In this document: one piece after another, positions 1 to 10,295 of the stretch
How positions within the stretch are numbered: position 1 is the first letter of the stretch
How the letters are laid out: each line of letters begins with the position of its first letter
DNA from: Actinopolyspora halophila DSM 43834
Lineage (GTDB): Bacteria; Actinomycetota; Actinomycetes; Mycobacteriales; Pseudonocardiaceae
NCBI RefSeq assembly: GCF_000371785.1
Contig: NZ_AQUI01000002.1
Span: forward strand, 372,001 to 436,000
Reading direction: 5' to 3'
DNA: 64,000 nt
Translations under genes and position numbers: made by a program
The notes under the pieces: model-generated
What the model was told of the DNA's origin: nothing
The model's input: the letters and a program-made list of their open reading frames with translations, nothing else
Databases searched by the model: none

Positions 1-101
1 GGCCCGACATCGAGTAACCACCTACGCCACGTCGGGGTCTTGCCTGCGAGAGCACCACGGAAGAACCCGCGGTGGTGCCGACCGCGTAGGTGGTCACGAA
101 C
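1..101 (+). repeat. Dispersed intergenic repeat, copy 1 (cut by window edge)
   Basis: The first hundred bases match the repeat family seen again at about 753, 10013, 11404, 25943, 48530 and 62155. Diagnostic pieces are CCCGACATCGAGTA, CCACCTACGCCACGTCGGGG and GAACCCGCGGTGGTGCCG. The outer CCGAC/GTCGG and inner GTAG/CTAC arms can fold into one hairpin. The copy sits just upstream of the kinase gene, and the window edge truncates it. It has no coding capacity of its own. Confidence 0.7.
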
Positions 102-136
102 GGCAGGCGCCGGTCGTCCGTTTCCGGGAGATGTTC

Positions 137-721
137 ATGTGGCGATCCCGCGCGGACGGGGCCGCGGCCGATCAGGTGGTGCGCGAAGCGTTGCGGAGAC
201 CCCCCGGCCTGGGGCCGGTCCGATTGATCACCGTGGACGGCCCCTCCGGAGCGGGTAAGTCCACCTTCGCCGATCTCGTGTTCGCGCGGACGCGTGCCGC
301 CGGGGTGGAGGCGCGGTTGGTGCGTACCGACGATTTCGCCACCTGGGAACGGCCGGTGCAGTGGTGGCCCCGACTCCGCTCCGGGGTGCTCGAGCCGCTG
401 AGCAGGGGAGTTCCGGGGCGCTACCGACGTGTCGAGTGGCCGGAGGGCGTCCCGGTGGACGGAGCGGTGGTCGAGGTCGCCGTGCCCGACGTCCTGTTGT
501 TGGAGGGGGTCTCGTCCGGGAGGCGCTCGATCGCCGACCGGATCGGCGTCTCGGTCTGGGTGGAGGGCGCCGATCCCGCTGCGCGGTTGGAACGTGCCGT
601 GGCTCGGGACGGGGAGTCCTCGCGGACCGAGCTCGTTCGTTGGCAGGAGTTCGAGCGTGGTTGGTTCGCTTCGGATCGGACCAGGGAGCGCGCCGATCTC
701 GTGGTGCACTCCGGGGAGTAG
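137..721 (+). CDS. Uridine kinase-like P-loop phosphotransferase
   Basis: A 194-residue cytoplasmic protein with a Walker A motif GPSGAGKS at residues 35-42. This is followed by a substrate region (RTDDF, then WW) and LLLEGV before the C-terminal half, the layout of the uridine kinase / phosphoribulokinase-like family. The likely reaction is ATP-dependent phosphorylation of a nucleoside or similar small molecule; the true substrate is not determinable. ATG at 137 is preferred over ATG at 131 because GGGAG at 126-130 is correctly spaced only for the former. It is transcribed alone, with intergenic repeats on both sides. The N-terminal 25 residues are variable in appearance and could be misassigned. 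Confidence 0.75.
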   Translation: MWRSRADGAAADQVVREALRRPPGLGPVRLITVDGPSGAGKSTFADLVFARTRAAGVEARLVRTDDFATWERPVQWWPRLRSGVLEPLSRGVPGRYRRVEWPEGVPVDGAVVEVAVPDVLLLEGVSSGRRSIADRIGVSVWVEGADPAARLERAVARDGESSRTELVRWQEFERGWFASDRTRERADLVVHSGE

Positions 722-752
722 GGTGCACGGCTCTTTTCGCGCGGCGGTGGGG

Positions 753-895
753 GTGGCGGAACCTCTGGCGGGCTCTCGCTCCGGGTGCCCGACATCGAGT
801 AGCCACCTGCGCCACGTCGGGGCCTTGCCTGCGAGAGCACCACGGGAGAACCCGCGGCGGTGCCGACTGCCCAGGCTCGTAAGCGCTTGCGTTGG
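753..895 (+). repeat. Dispersed intergenic repeat, copy 2
   Basis: Starts at GTGGCGGAACCTC and ends near GCCCAGGCTCGTAAGCGCTT. It aligns with copy 3 (10013-10160) over its whole length, including GGGTGCCCGACATCG, the GTAG/CTGC arms, CACGTCGGGGCC and GAACCCGCGGCGGTGCCGACTG. A second shared block follows at 934-967 (CCGGGTAGCCGGCACGTGAG and onward to GGCGCCTTGC), which recurs at 48488-48521. Most of the gene-free stretch 722-1212 is made of this repeat material. The last 200 bases carry the promoter region of the transporter operon. Confidence 0.75.
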
Positions 896-1215
896 CGCGG
901 GAGGTTTCCGTCGGACTCGGTTGGCTCGGGTGGCCGGGTAGCCGGCACGTGAGTCGGCGCCTTGCTGCGCCGCTAGTCCGACGGTCGCTCCAACCGGGGG
1001 TGCTCGCCCCGAATCGCGCTGACCTATTGTGTCCACTGTGTACAAAAAGACGCCGTTGGTCCCGCACTGGGAGTTGCGGGTCGGATTTTCCCGTTTTTGC
1101 CCGAGTCCTCGCTCGTATGTCGTAGCCGAATCGTAATTTCGCGGCCCTGATCAGGACACACTCACCGGGTTACTGTCTCCCTCACTCTGAGAGATGCGAC
1201 ACACCGAGGTGAGTG

Positions 1216-2901
1216 ATGGGTGTAGGCAGACCACCAGGATTACGGGCGTCGAGAACTGGACGCAGGATCGCGACCGCGGGTTTGGCCGCCCTCCTCGCCA
1301 CCTCGCTGGCCGCCTGCGTGCAGTCCCAACGGGAAGGCGACGGCGGGCGGAGCATGGTGTTCGGAGCCGCGGGGGCTCCGGCGCTGTTCGACCCCTTCTA
1401 CGCCTCCGACGGGGAGACGTTCCGGGTCACACGGCAGATGATGGAAGGGCTGGTCGGTTTCGAACCGGGCACCGCCGAAGTCGAACCGGCACTGGCCGAG
1501 GACTGGGAGTCCGCGGAGGACGGGACCGAGTGGACCTTCCACCTCCGCGAGGGGGTCGAGTTCCACGACGGCACCGAGTTCAACGCCGATGCGGTCTGCG
1601 CCAACTTCGAGCGCTGGTACAACCAGACGGGGCCGGGGCAGAACGCGGCGCTGTCCTACTACTGGATCGAGACCTTCGGAGGATTCGCCTCCGACGACGA
1701 GCCCTCCCTGTACTCCTCGTGCGAGACCCCCGACCAGAGCACGGCGGTACTGAAGCTCACCCGCCCGAGCTCCAAGTTCCCCGACGCGCTGGGGTTGGAC
1801 TCGTTCAGCATCCAGTCACCCACGGCGATGGAGAAGTACGGGGCCGACGAGGTGACCGCCCGGGGATCGAGCTTCGAGTACTCCGAATACGCCAAGCAAC
1901 ACCCCACCGGAACGGGTCCGTTCGAGTTCGACTCCTACGACGAGAGCAACCAGTCCATCGTGCTCCGCCGCAACGAGGACTACTGGGGTGAGGAAGCCAA
2001 GCTGGACCGGCTCGTCTTCAAGATCATCCCCGATGAGTCCGTGCGCAAGCAGGAACTGCTGTCCGGGGGCATCGACGGCTACGACTTCCCCAACCCCGCC
2101 GACATGTCCGGGCTGAGGGACCAGGGGTTCAACGTCCAGGTGCGCGACCCGTTCAACATCCTCTACCTGGGGATCTCGCAGCGGAGCAACCCGGCACTGC
2201 GTGACCTGCGCGTGCGCAAGGCGCTGGCCCACGCCGTCGACAAGGAGAACCTGGTCGAGGCCAACATGCCGGACGGAGCCGAACCGGCCGAGCTGTTCTA
2301 CCCGGACACGGTGGACGGATACCCCGAGAACGTGACGAAGTACCCGCACGATCCGCAGCGGGCGAAGCAGCTGCTCCGGGAGGCGGGGCACCAGGACCTC
2401 ACGATCGAGTTCTGGTGGCCGACCCAGGTGACCCGTCCGTACATGCCCGATCCGCGCGGGATCTTCAACGCCCTGTCGGGCGACCTGGAGGAAGCGGGCA
2501 TCAACGTCGAGCCGGTCAGCAAGCCGTGGAACGGCGGCTACATCTCGGACGTGAACCAGGGCGAGGCCGAGGTGTTCCTGCTCGGCTGGACCGGGGACTA
2601 CAACTCGCCGGACAACTTCGTCGGCACCTTCTTCGGGAGTACGCAGAACCAGTTCTACACCGAACCGGCCTCCTGGGGCGGTGAGCTCGCCGACCGGCTC
2701 GAGGCGGCCGACGGGGAGGCCGACCCGGCCGCGCGTGAGGAGATGTACACCGACATCAACCGGAGCCTGAAGTCCGAGTACCTGCCCGCGGTCCCGCTGG
2801 CGCACTCGCCACCGGCCATCGTCACCTCCTCCGAGGTCGAAGGGCTGGTCACCTCGCCGTTGACCGCCGAGCGCTTCGCCCCCGTGAGTCTGCGGCAGTG
2901 A
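1216..2901 (+). CDS. Peptide ABC transporter substrate-binding lipoprotein
   Basis: Extracytoplasmic solute-binding protein of family 5 (DppA/OppA type), about 561 residues. The N-terminus has an arginine-rich n-region, a hydrophobic stretch and the lipobox SLAAC with Cys34 as the lipidated residue. The mature protein shows the family pattern DWESAEDGTEWTFHLREGVEFHDG and later LRVRKALAHAVDKENLV. It would capture oligopeptides or similar ligands on the outside of the membrane and deliver them to the permeases that follow. ATG 1216 is preceded by GAGGTGA; an in-frame GTG at 1213 is equally possible. It is the first gene of a five-gene importer operon, dppA-like to dppF-like. The ligand cannot be told from sequence. 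Confidence 0.92.
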   Translation: MGVGRPPGLRASRTGRRIATAGLAALLATSLAACVQSQREGDGGRSMVFGAAGAPALFDPFYASDGETFRVTRQMMEGLVGFEPGTAEVEPALAEDWESAEDGTEWTFHLREGVEFHDGTEFNADAVCANFERWYNQTGPGQNAALSYYWIETFGGFASDDEPSLYSSCETPDQSTAVLKLTRPSSKFPDALGLDSFSIQSPTAMEKYGADEVTARGSSFEYSEYAKQHPTGTGPFEFDSYDESNQSIVLRRNEDYWGEEAKLDRLVFKIIPDESVRKQELLSGGIDGYDFPNPADMSGLRDQGFNVQVRDPFNILYLGISQRSNPALRDLRVRKALAHAVDKENLVEANMPDGAEPAELFYPDTVDGYPENVTKYPHDPQRAKQLLREAGHQDLTIEFWWPTQVTRPYMPDPRGIFNALSGDLEEAGINVEPVSKPWNGGYISDVNQGEAEVFLLGWTGDYNSPDNFVGTFFGSTQNQFYTEPASWGGELADRLEAADGEADPAAREEMYTDINRSLKSEYLPAVPLAHSPPAIVTSSEVEGLVTSPLTAERFAPVSLRQ

Positions 2902-2952
2902 TCCGCGAGCCCTCGGTGCCCGCCGGGCCGTTCGACACGCAAGGAGTCGGAT

Positions 2953-3963
2953 TTGCTTCGCTACACCGTCCGGCGACTCGGACAACTCGTGATCGTCGCG
3001 GTCGTGCTGTCGATCCTGCTGTTCGGGTGGCTGCGTGCGCTTCCGGGAGGGCCGGTCTCCGCGCTGCTCGGCGAACGTGCCACGGAGGAGTCCCGTGCGC
3101 AGCTCGTCGAGCAGCTCGGGCTGAACCAGCCGCTGTACGTGCAGTACTGGAAGTTCGTGCAGCGCGCGGTGACGGGGGACTTCGGGGTGTCCACCGGGGT
3201 GCAGCCGGGCACCCCGGCGATGGAGGTGTTCCTGCAGCGGATGCCGGCCACGCTCGAACTGTCGGTGCTGGCGCTGCTGCTCGCGGTCGCGGTGGGCGTG
3301 CCGCTCGGCTACTTCGCGGGGCGCCGCCAGGGCGGTTGGCTGGACAACCTGAGCATCACCTGGTCACTGATCGGGGTGGCGGTCCCGGTCTTCTTCCTGG
3401 CCTTCCTGCTGAAGTACGTCTTCGCGATCGAGCTCGGCGCGCTGCCCGCCTCGGGCAGGCAGGAGGTGAGCATCAACGCCACGCACGCGACCGGGTTCTA
3501 CACGCTCGACGGGATGCTGACCGGGGAGTGGGACGCGGCCTGGGACGCCTTCCTGCACCTGCTGCTTCCCGCCGTGGCGCTTTCCACGATCCCCTTCGCG
3601 GTGATCTTCCGGATCACCAGGGCCTCGGTGCTCGACGTCCTCGAGGAGGACTTCGTGCGGACGGCTCGGTCCAAGGGACTCAGCGCGCGGGTGCTGCGTG
3701 GCAGGCACATCCTGCGCAACGCGATGCTGCCCGTGGTGACCACCATCGGGTTGCAGACCGGCGCGCTGCTGTCCGGAGCGGTGCTGACCGAGCAGGTCTT
3801 CAACATAACCGGTATCGGCCAGGCGCTCTCGCTCGGTTTCCAACGGCAGGACTACGCGGTGCTGCAGGTGGTGATCCTGGCGACGGCGATGGTCTACGTG
3901 CTGGTCAACCTCGTCGTCGACCTCACCTACGCGGCGATCGACCCGAGACTGCGGGAGCGCTGA
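2953..3963 (+). CDS. Peptide ABC transporter permease, DppB type
   Basis: Integral membrane permease of 336 residues with the usual N-terminal LRYTVRRLGQL helix, five further hydrophobic segments and the EAA-loop region around FVRTARSKGLS (about residues 233-243), which couples to the ATPases. The start is TTG at 2953, with AAGGAG at 2941-2946 correctly placed; no ATG or GTG fits better. It lies 51 bases after the binding protein. A 117-base spacer follows before the second permease, which is longer than usual within such operons. Confidence 0.9.
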   Translation: MLRYTVRRLGQLVIVAVVLSILLFGWLRALPGGPVSALLGERATEESRAQLVEQLGLNQPLYVQYWKFVQRAVTGDFGVSTGVQPGTPAMEVFLQRMPATLELSVLALLLAVAVGVPLGYFAGRRQGGWLDNLSITWSLIGVAVPVFFLAFLLKYVFAIELGALPASGRQEVSINATHATGFYTLDGMLTGEWDAAWDAFLHLLLPAVALSTIPFAVIFRITRASVLDVLEEDFVRTARSKGLSARVLRGRHILRNAMLPVVTTIGLQTGALLSGAVLTEQVFNITGIGQALSLGFQRQDYAVLQVVILATAMVYVLVNLVVDLTYAAIDPRLRER

Positions 3964-4080
3964 ACGAGTGTCCCGACGAGATCGACGAGCAGTGCCGCTT
4001 CGATCGGGTGAACCGGCGGCTCGGCGGGTGCGGGTCGTGTTCGCCGAGTCGGGCGGGAACACTTCAATGAGAGGTCGCTG

Positions 4081-5019
4081 ATGGTTCCGGGGACGCAACG
4101 CGGGAAACGTATCGACGAGCTGGCCGAGTCCGGTTCGGACGGTTCCGCGGGGATCAGCCTCGCCGCCTCGGCGTGGCGCCGACTGCGGCGCAGCCCGACC
4201 TTCCTGGTCGGGGCGGGCATCATAGTCGCCTTCGTGCTGTTGGCGCTGGTCTCCCCGCTGCTCGCCCAGCACGATCCGGCGCTGCGACTGCTCGAGGACC
4301 AGGTCTCCCGCGCGGACAACAGCATTCCCGCACCGCAGGAGGACTTTCCGCTGGGAGGCGATCAGTACGGGAGACCGTTGTTGTCCAGGCTGCTGCTGGG
4401 GTCCCAGCAGACCCTGCTCGTGGCGCTGACCGCCACGGTGCTCGGGCTCGGAGGGGGACTGACCCTGGGAATCCTGGCCGGGGCCTTCGGTGGCTGGGTG
4501 GACACGGTGGTCATGCGCGTGGTCGACGTGCTGCTCTCGGTGCCCTCGTTGCTGCTGGCCGTGTCCATCGGGGCGCTTTTCCAGCAGCAGTCCCGGTTCA
4601 CGGTGATCATAGCGGTCGCGACCGTGCAGATCCCGATATTCGGGCGACTGCTGCGCGGAACCATGCTCGCGCAGCGAGCCAGCGATCACGTGCTCGCGGC
4701 GCGGGCGCTCGGGGTCAAGCAGCGTTCGGTGGTCTTCCGACACATGCTGCCCAACGCCCTGGGGCCGGTGGTGGTCCAGGCCACTCTGATGCTGGCCGTG
4801 GCCATCATCGACGCGGCCGCGCTGTCCTTCCTCGGACTGGGGGCGGCCGACACCTCCACCCCCGAATGGGGGCAGATGCTCGGTTCGGCGCAGAACTTCT
4901 TCGACACTCATCCGCACCTGGCCTTCTGGCCCGCGGGCTGCATCATCGTCGTCGCGCTCGGCTTCACACTCGTCGGCGAGTCGTTGCGGGACGCCCTCGA
5001 CCCGAAGAAACGGCGGTGA
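4081..5019 (+). CDS. Peptide ABC transporter permease, DppC type
   Basis: A 312-residue permease. A cytoplasmic N-terminal tail leads into a first helix (FLVGAGIIVAFVLLALVSPLLA), then the extracellular DppC-typical segment with LGGDQYGRPLLSRLLLG, and the EAA-like loop LAARALGVKQRSVVFRHMLPN. It forms the heterodimeric channel with the DppB-type protein. ATG 4081 has GAGAGG upstream. The stop overlaps the GTGAGC region just before the first ATPase gene, which suggests translational coupling. Confidence 0.9.
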   Translation: MVPGTQRGKRIDELAESGSDGSAGISLAASAWRRLRRSPTFLVGAGIIVAFVLLALVSPLLAQHDPALRLLEDQVSRADNSIPAPQEDFPLGGDQYGRPLLSRLLLGSQQTLLVALTATVLGLGGGLTLGILAGAFGGWVDTVVMRVVDVLLSVPSLLLAVSIGALFQQQSRFTVIIAVATVQIPIFGRLLRGTMLAQRASDHVLAARALGVKQRSVVFRHMLPNALGPVVVQATLMLAVAIIDAAALSFLGLGAADTSTPEWGQMLGSAQNFFDTHPHLAFWPAGCIIVVALGFTLVGESLRDALDPKKRR

Positions 5020-5024
5020 GCGCC

Positions 5025-6026
5025 ATGACACTGTTGCAGGTGAGGGACCTTTCCGTTCGATTCGTGCGCAAGCACGAACCGACCGTTTCGGCGGTGGACG
5101 GGGTGTCCTTCGACGTCCAAGCCGGACGGACGGTGGGCCTGGTCGGTGAGTCCGGATGCGGCAAGTCGGTGACCTCGCTGGCGATCATGGGGCTGCTGCC
5201 CGGCCGGGGGACCGAGGTGTCCGGTTCGGTGCGGCTGGACGGCGACGAGCTGCTGCGGTTGCCGCGCCGGGAACTCGACCGCAGACGCGGCAGGGACATG
5301 AGCATGGTCTTCCAGGACCCGCTGACCTCGCTGAACCCGGTCGTGCCCATCGGGGTGCAGATTTCCGAGGTCATGGAACGGCACCGCGGACTCTCCCGTC
5401 GCGTCGCGCGCGGGGAGGCCGCGAAGCTGCTGGAGCGCGTCGGGATACCCGATCCGGGGCGCCGGTTGAAGGAGTACTCCCACCAGCTCTCCGGGGGAAT
5501 GCGTCAACGCGCGCTGATCGCGATGGCGCTGGCCTGCGAACCCCGCGTGCTCGTCGCCGACGAACCCACCACGGCGCTCGACGTGACCATCCAGGCCCAG
5601 ATCCTGAACCTGCTCCGGGAACTCGTGGCGGAGACCGGAACCGCCCTGATCATGATCACCCACGATCTCGGGGTGGTCGCGGGAACGTGCGACGAGGTGA
5701 ACGTGCTCTACGCGGGCCGGATCGTGGAGCGTGCCGAGCGGCACGAGTTGTTCGCCGGGCCGCGCCACCCGTACACGGCGGGGCTGATGGATTCGGTCCC
5801 CCGGCTGGACACCCCGCGCGGGAACCGGTTGGAGCCGATCAGCGGCTCGGTGGAGGACAACATCCCGTGGGAGGGCGGTTGCGCCTTCAGCCCGCGTTGT
5901 TCGCGAGCGCTGCCGAGGTGCTCCGAGCACGCGCCGGAGATCGAGGCCACCGAAGCGGGGAGGTGGCTGCGCTGCCACAACCCGATCGAGCAACATGCCC
6001 GGAACACGGAGCGTTCACATGACTGA
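5025..6026 (+). CDS. Peptide ABC transporter ATPase, DppD type
   Basis: ABC ATPase of about 333 residues. The Walker A motif GESGCGKS is at residues 41-48. The Q-loop is in [11 protein letters not shown], the signature is LSGGMRQR, and Walker B is [12 protein letters not shown] with a following H-loop ITHDLG. The C-terminal oligopeptide-transporter extension contains a Cys cluster ([14 protein letters not shown]) that is typical of DppD/OppD. ATG 5025 is chosen; an in-frame GTG at 5016, overlapping the preceding stop, is an alternative. It overlaps the next ATPase gene by eight bases. Confidence 0.92.
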   Translation: MTLLQVRDLSVRFVRKHEPTVSAVDGVSFDVQAGRTVGLVGESGCGKSVTSLAIMGLLPGRGTEVSGSVRLDGDELLRLPRRELDRRRGRDMSMVFQDPLTSLNPVVPIGVQISEVMERHRGLSRRVARGEAAKLLERVGIPDPGRRLKEYSHQLSGGMRQRALIAMALACEPRVLVADEPTTALDVTIQAQILNLLRELVAETGTALIMITHDLGVVAGTCDEVNVLYAGRIVERAERHELFAGPRHPYTAGLMDSVPRLDTPRGNRLEPISGSVEDNIPWEGGCAFSPRCSRALPRCSEHAPEIEATEAGRWLRCHNPIEQHARNTERSHD

Positions 6027-7122
6027 AACGACCGGATCCCCGAACGTCGACTCCGCGGTGCTCGACGGCGGCACCGGAGCGCAGGAGCCCGCCGACCGGC
6101 CCCTGGTGGAGCTGAGGGACCTGCGCGTGCACTTCCCGATCAAACGCGGTGTCCTGCTGGATCGGACGGTGGGGTGGGTCTACGCGGTGGACGGGGTCTC
6201 GCTGCGGATCGACAGGGGGAGCACCTACGGGTTGGTCGGCGAGTCGGGCTGTGGGAAATCGACGCTGGGCAAGACCGTGCTGCGTCTGGAGAGACCCAGC
6301 AGCGGGTCGATCGTCCTCGACAGGACCGACATGTCCCGGATGTCCGGGGAGCCGTTGCGGAGGATGCGCCGCCGGATGCAGATGGTCTTCCAGGACACCC
6401 TCTCCTCCCTGGACCCCCGGCAGTCCGTGGAGTCCCTGCTGGTCGAGGGACTGCGTGCTCACGGTATGGACGAGGGGCGGGGCAGGACCGAGCGGAGGTT
6501 GCGCGGGCTGTTGTCGGCGGTCGGGCTTCCTGCCTCCGCCCTGCGCCGGTATCCGCACGAGTTCTCCGGGGGACAGCGCCAACGTGTCGGCATAGCCCGC
6601 GCGTTGGCGGTCGAGCCCGAGCTCGTCGTCGCGGACGAGCCGGTTTCCGCGCTGGACGTCTCGGTGCAGGCGCAGGTACTCAACGTTCTGCGGGAACTGC
6701 AGGACGAGTACGGATTGACGTACCTGGTGATCGCCCACGATCTCGCGGTAGTGCGGCACGTGGCCGACCGCGTCGGTGTGATGTACCTGGGCGGGTTGGT
6801 GGAGGAGGCCGCCTCGGACGAGCTGTACGAGCGGCCGCTGCACCCCTACACCAGGGCGTTGCTGTCCGCCGTCCCGGTTCCGGAGCCGGAGGTGGAGGAC
6901 AGCAGGGAACGGATTCTGCTCTCGGGGGACCTGCCCTCGCCCGCGGATCCACCGAGCGGTTGTCTCTTCCACACCAGGTGCCCGTGGCGGCAGCCGGGAG
7001 TGTGCGACGTCGAGCGGCCCGAACCGCGCGAGGTGGGGCTGGGGCACCGGGTGGCGTGCCACTACGCCGAGTCGATCAGGGACGGCACGCTCCCCGGCGG
7101 TCCCACGGGGTCCGCGGGGTGA
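6019..7122 (+). CDS. Peptide ABC transporter ATPase, DppF type
   Basis: Second ABC ATPase of the importer, 367 residues. Walker A is GESGCGKS at residues 74-81, then VFQDTLSSLDPR, a signature FSGGQRQRVGIARAL, Walker B VVADEPVSALD and the H-loop IAHDLAVV. The C-terminal extension has the CLFHTRCPW-type Cys motif of DppF/OppF. Start ATG 6019 lies inside the end of the DppD-type gene, which indicates coupled translation. Presumably it pairs with the upstream ATPase as a heterodimer to energise uptake. Confidence 0.92.
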   Translation: MTETTGSPNVDSAVLDGGTGAQEPADRPLVELRDLRVHFPIKRGVLLDRTVGWVYAVDGVSLRIDRGSTYGLVGESGCGKSTLGKTVLRLERPSSGSIVLDRTDMSRMSGEPLRRMRRRMQMVFQDTLSSLDPRQSVESLLVEGLRAHGMDEGRGRTERRLRGLLSAVGLPASALRRYPHEFSGGQRQRVGIARALAVEPELVVADEPVSALDVSVQAQVLNVLRELQDEYGLTYLVIAHDLAVVRHVADRVGVMYLGGLVEEAASDELYERPLHPYTRALLSAVPVPEPEVEDSRERILLSGDLPSPADPPSGCLFHTRCPWRQPGVCDVERPEPREVGLGHRVACHYAESIRDGTLPGGPTGSAG

Positions 7123-7149
7123 GCGCGGGCGGTGGTTGATCGGCGGGGA

Positions 7150-7383
7150 TCAGGCGTGGGTGGTGTCGGCCGCGGCCGTGCCGAGCAGCTCGGCGAACTC
7201 ACCGGCCTCCTCGGGCGTGAACACCAGGGTTTCCCCGGGCGGAAGCACGAGCGCGATCCGGTCGCCCAGGACGAGGACCTTCACGGATTCGGGCTCGTGC
7301 TCACCGTCCACCGAGTCGCAGCACGGAACGCTCCAGCTCAGACCGTTCGGATCGAGCTGCTCGCCAGAGGCGCGGCTGTCCAC
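7150..7383 (-). CDS. Small conserved hypothetical protein
   Basis: A 77-residue ORF on the minus strand starting with GTG at 7383. A strong GGAGGT lies about seven bases upstream, which is the main reason to believe it. The sequence has an acidic, Cys-pair N-terminal half (VPCCDSVDG) and a C-terminal half reading GDRIALVLPPGETLVFTPEEAGEFAELL, which resembles small actinobacterial proteins with a DUF397-like flavour but is not a clear member. It faces the transporter operon tail to tail. No function is assigned. Confidence 0.55.
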   Translation of the reverse strand: MDSRASGEQLDPNGLSWSVPCCDSVDGEHEPESVKVLVLGDRIALVLPPGETLVFTPEEAGEFAELLGTAAADTTHA

Positions 7384-7523
7384 TGTGGGTACCTCCGTTC
7401 GGTTCGGTCGATGTCGGCCCAGTCAAACCGGTGTCCGACATCGTGGCAAACCGCCTCGTTCCCCCGGCGACAGCTTTCACCGGATCGTGCGTCCCCTCGT
7501 CGGTTCTGCTGTGGACGGCTCGG

Positions 7524-7583
7524 GAACGTTTCGCGCGAAACGTTCACTCTGGAACCGTTCCAGAAAGAACGTTTCGCGCGAAA
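7524..7583. repeat. Paired parS-like palindrome module, copy A
   Basis: A perfect 22-bp palindrome (arms GAACGTTTCGC / GCGAAACGTTC) at 7524-7545 is followed by the inverted repeat TGGAAC-C-GTTCCA at 7550-7562. A second core, CGTTTCGCGCGAAA, follows at 7570-7583. The same three-part arrangement occurs at 35928-35985. Each core differs from the chromosomal parS consensus GTTTCACGTGAAAC only in the central bases. The module lies between the end of leuA and the start of the small gene at 7383. It could be a protein-binding site or a structured 3' element; this is not resolved. Confidence 0.65.
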
Positions 7584-7598
7584 AAGCGGGGTTCACGT

Positions 7599-9503
<1,905 letters not shown>

Positions 9504-9504
<1 letters not shown>

Positions 9505-9548
9505 TAACTGACCCCGTCGCGGCGTCGAAGCAGGAGGTTGAAAGCCAC
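9504..9548 (-). CDS. leuA leader peptide (Leu-Arg run), attenuator
   Basis: A 14-codon ORF, GTG to TAG, reading MAFNLLLRRRDGVS. Three adjacent leucines followed by three arginines are what is expected of a leucine-sensing leader ahead of leuA. The GTG is six bases downstream of a TAGGCT -10 box, so the mRNA is probably leaderless and begins with the start codon. The stop is followed at once by the hairpin at 9504-9468. The ORF is about 80 bases before the leuA ATG. The Leu run and position are seen directly; the attenuation role is inferred from known actinobacterial leu and ilv leaders. Confidence 0.7.
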
Positions 9549-9554
9549 GACGAC

Positions 9555-9585
9555 AGCCTAACCGCATCACGTGTCCAAAACGCAA
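9555..9585 (-). promoter_or_regulatory. leuA leader promoter
   Basis: On the minus strand, TTGCGT (9585-9580) and TAGGCT (9560-9555) are separated by 19 bases. The -10 ends six bases before the GTG of the leader peptide, which fits a leaderless transcript. The same TAGGCT-six bases-GTG layout precedes the ATPase gene at 59894. Confidence 0.5.
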
Positions 9586-9693
9586 CCTCCTGTTCCGGAT
9601 GTTGGACCCCCGTTGGGGGTTCCGCGGGGACTCCGGTGTGTGAATGATCCGGTTTGATCGTCAGCTCACCGGCCCGTACGGCAGGCTTGTCGT

Positions 9694-9981
9694 ATGGCGT
9701 CGAATAAGACCAACTCCGGATCGGCCCTGGGGACTCTTTTCCAGGGGCTGGGGTTCCTGCTGGCCGTGATACTGGTGGCTCACACGGTGTTCGTGCTGTT
9801 CGAATTCCAGCCGGAGGGGCAGCTGGCCCAGTCGGTGGCTCGTGCGGCGGAGCCGCTCGCGTTGTTCTTCCCCGGGCTGGTCGACGCGCCGGTCCCCGAA
9901 GCTCAGGTTCTGCTGGACTACGGGCTCGCCGCGTTGTTCTGGATGTTGGTCGGAGGACTGCTCGGCCGCATCTTCGGGTGA
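9694..9981 (+). CDS. Small two-helix membrane protein (paralogue 1)
   Basis: A 95-residue protein with a hydrophobic helix at about 15-36 (LGFLLAVILVAHTVFVLF) and a second at about 72-93 (LLDYGLAALFWMLVGGLLGRI), joined by an acidic linker. It aligns with the protein at 10296-10691 in both helices: AHxVFxL in the first, LLxxGxAALFW and a closing RI in the second. Function is unknown. The two genes are in the same direction, separated by a dispersed repeat copy, and look like an old tandem duplication. The start ATG lies about 15 bases after TACGGCAGGC with no clear ribosome site, so the transcript may be leaderless. Confidence 0.65.
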   Translation: MASNKTNSGSALGTLFQGLGFLLAVILVAHTVFVLFEFQPEGQLAQSVARAAEPLALFFPGLVDAPVPEAQVLLDYGLAALFWMLVGGLLGRIFG

Positions 9982-10012
9982 AGTTTGGGTCGGCGGTGCC
10001 GGTTGCTCGGGT

Positions 10013-10160
10013 GGTTGCGTGGCGGAACCTCAGTCGGCGCCCGGCTGCGGGTGCCCCGACATCGGGTAGCGGCCTACACAACGTCGAGGCCGTCCTCGCG
10101 AGACCCGTGACTGAGAACCCGCGGCGGTGCCGACTGCTCAGGCTCAAAGCGCTTTCGTTG
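10013..10160 (+). repeat. Dispersed intergenic repeat, copy 3
   Basis: The best-preserved copy. It runs from GTTGCGTGGCGGAACCTCAG through GCGCCCGGCTGCGGGTGCCC, CGACATCGGGTAGCGGCCTA, CACAACGTCGAGGCCGTCCT and CGCGAGACCCGTGACTGAGA to ACCCGCGGCGGTGCCGACTG. The gene-free interval 9982-10295 is almost entirely this element plus a short promoter stretch before the next gene. Confidence 0.8.
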
Positions 10161-10295
10161 GACGGAGCCTTCTTCCGGGAGTTCCTAGCCGGAGTCCCGG
10201 GCGGCTCGATTGGTTCGCGGCGGTGCCTCGGGTGAGGGGAGGATCACGGGGCTACCCGCTGGTAAGATGATCGTGTTTCGTGTCACACTGAAGGT

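Noticed and set aside
1816-2985. Long open frame antisense to the peptide-binding protein gene, and similar long antisense frames elsewhere (3364-5031, 4908-5996, 22570-24387, 42540-44366)
   Set aside because: High-GC coding DNA opens antisense frames by codon bias. These have no family motifs, and the sense strand encodes clear proteins.
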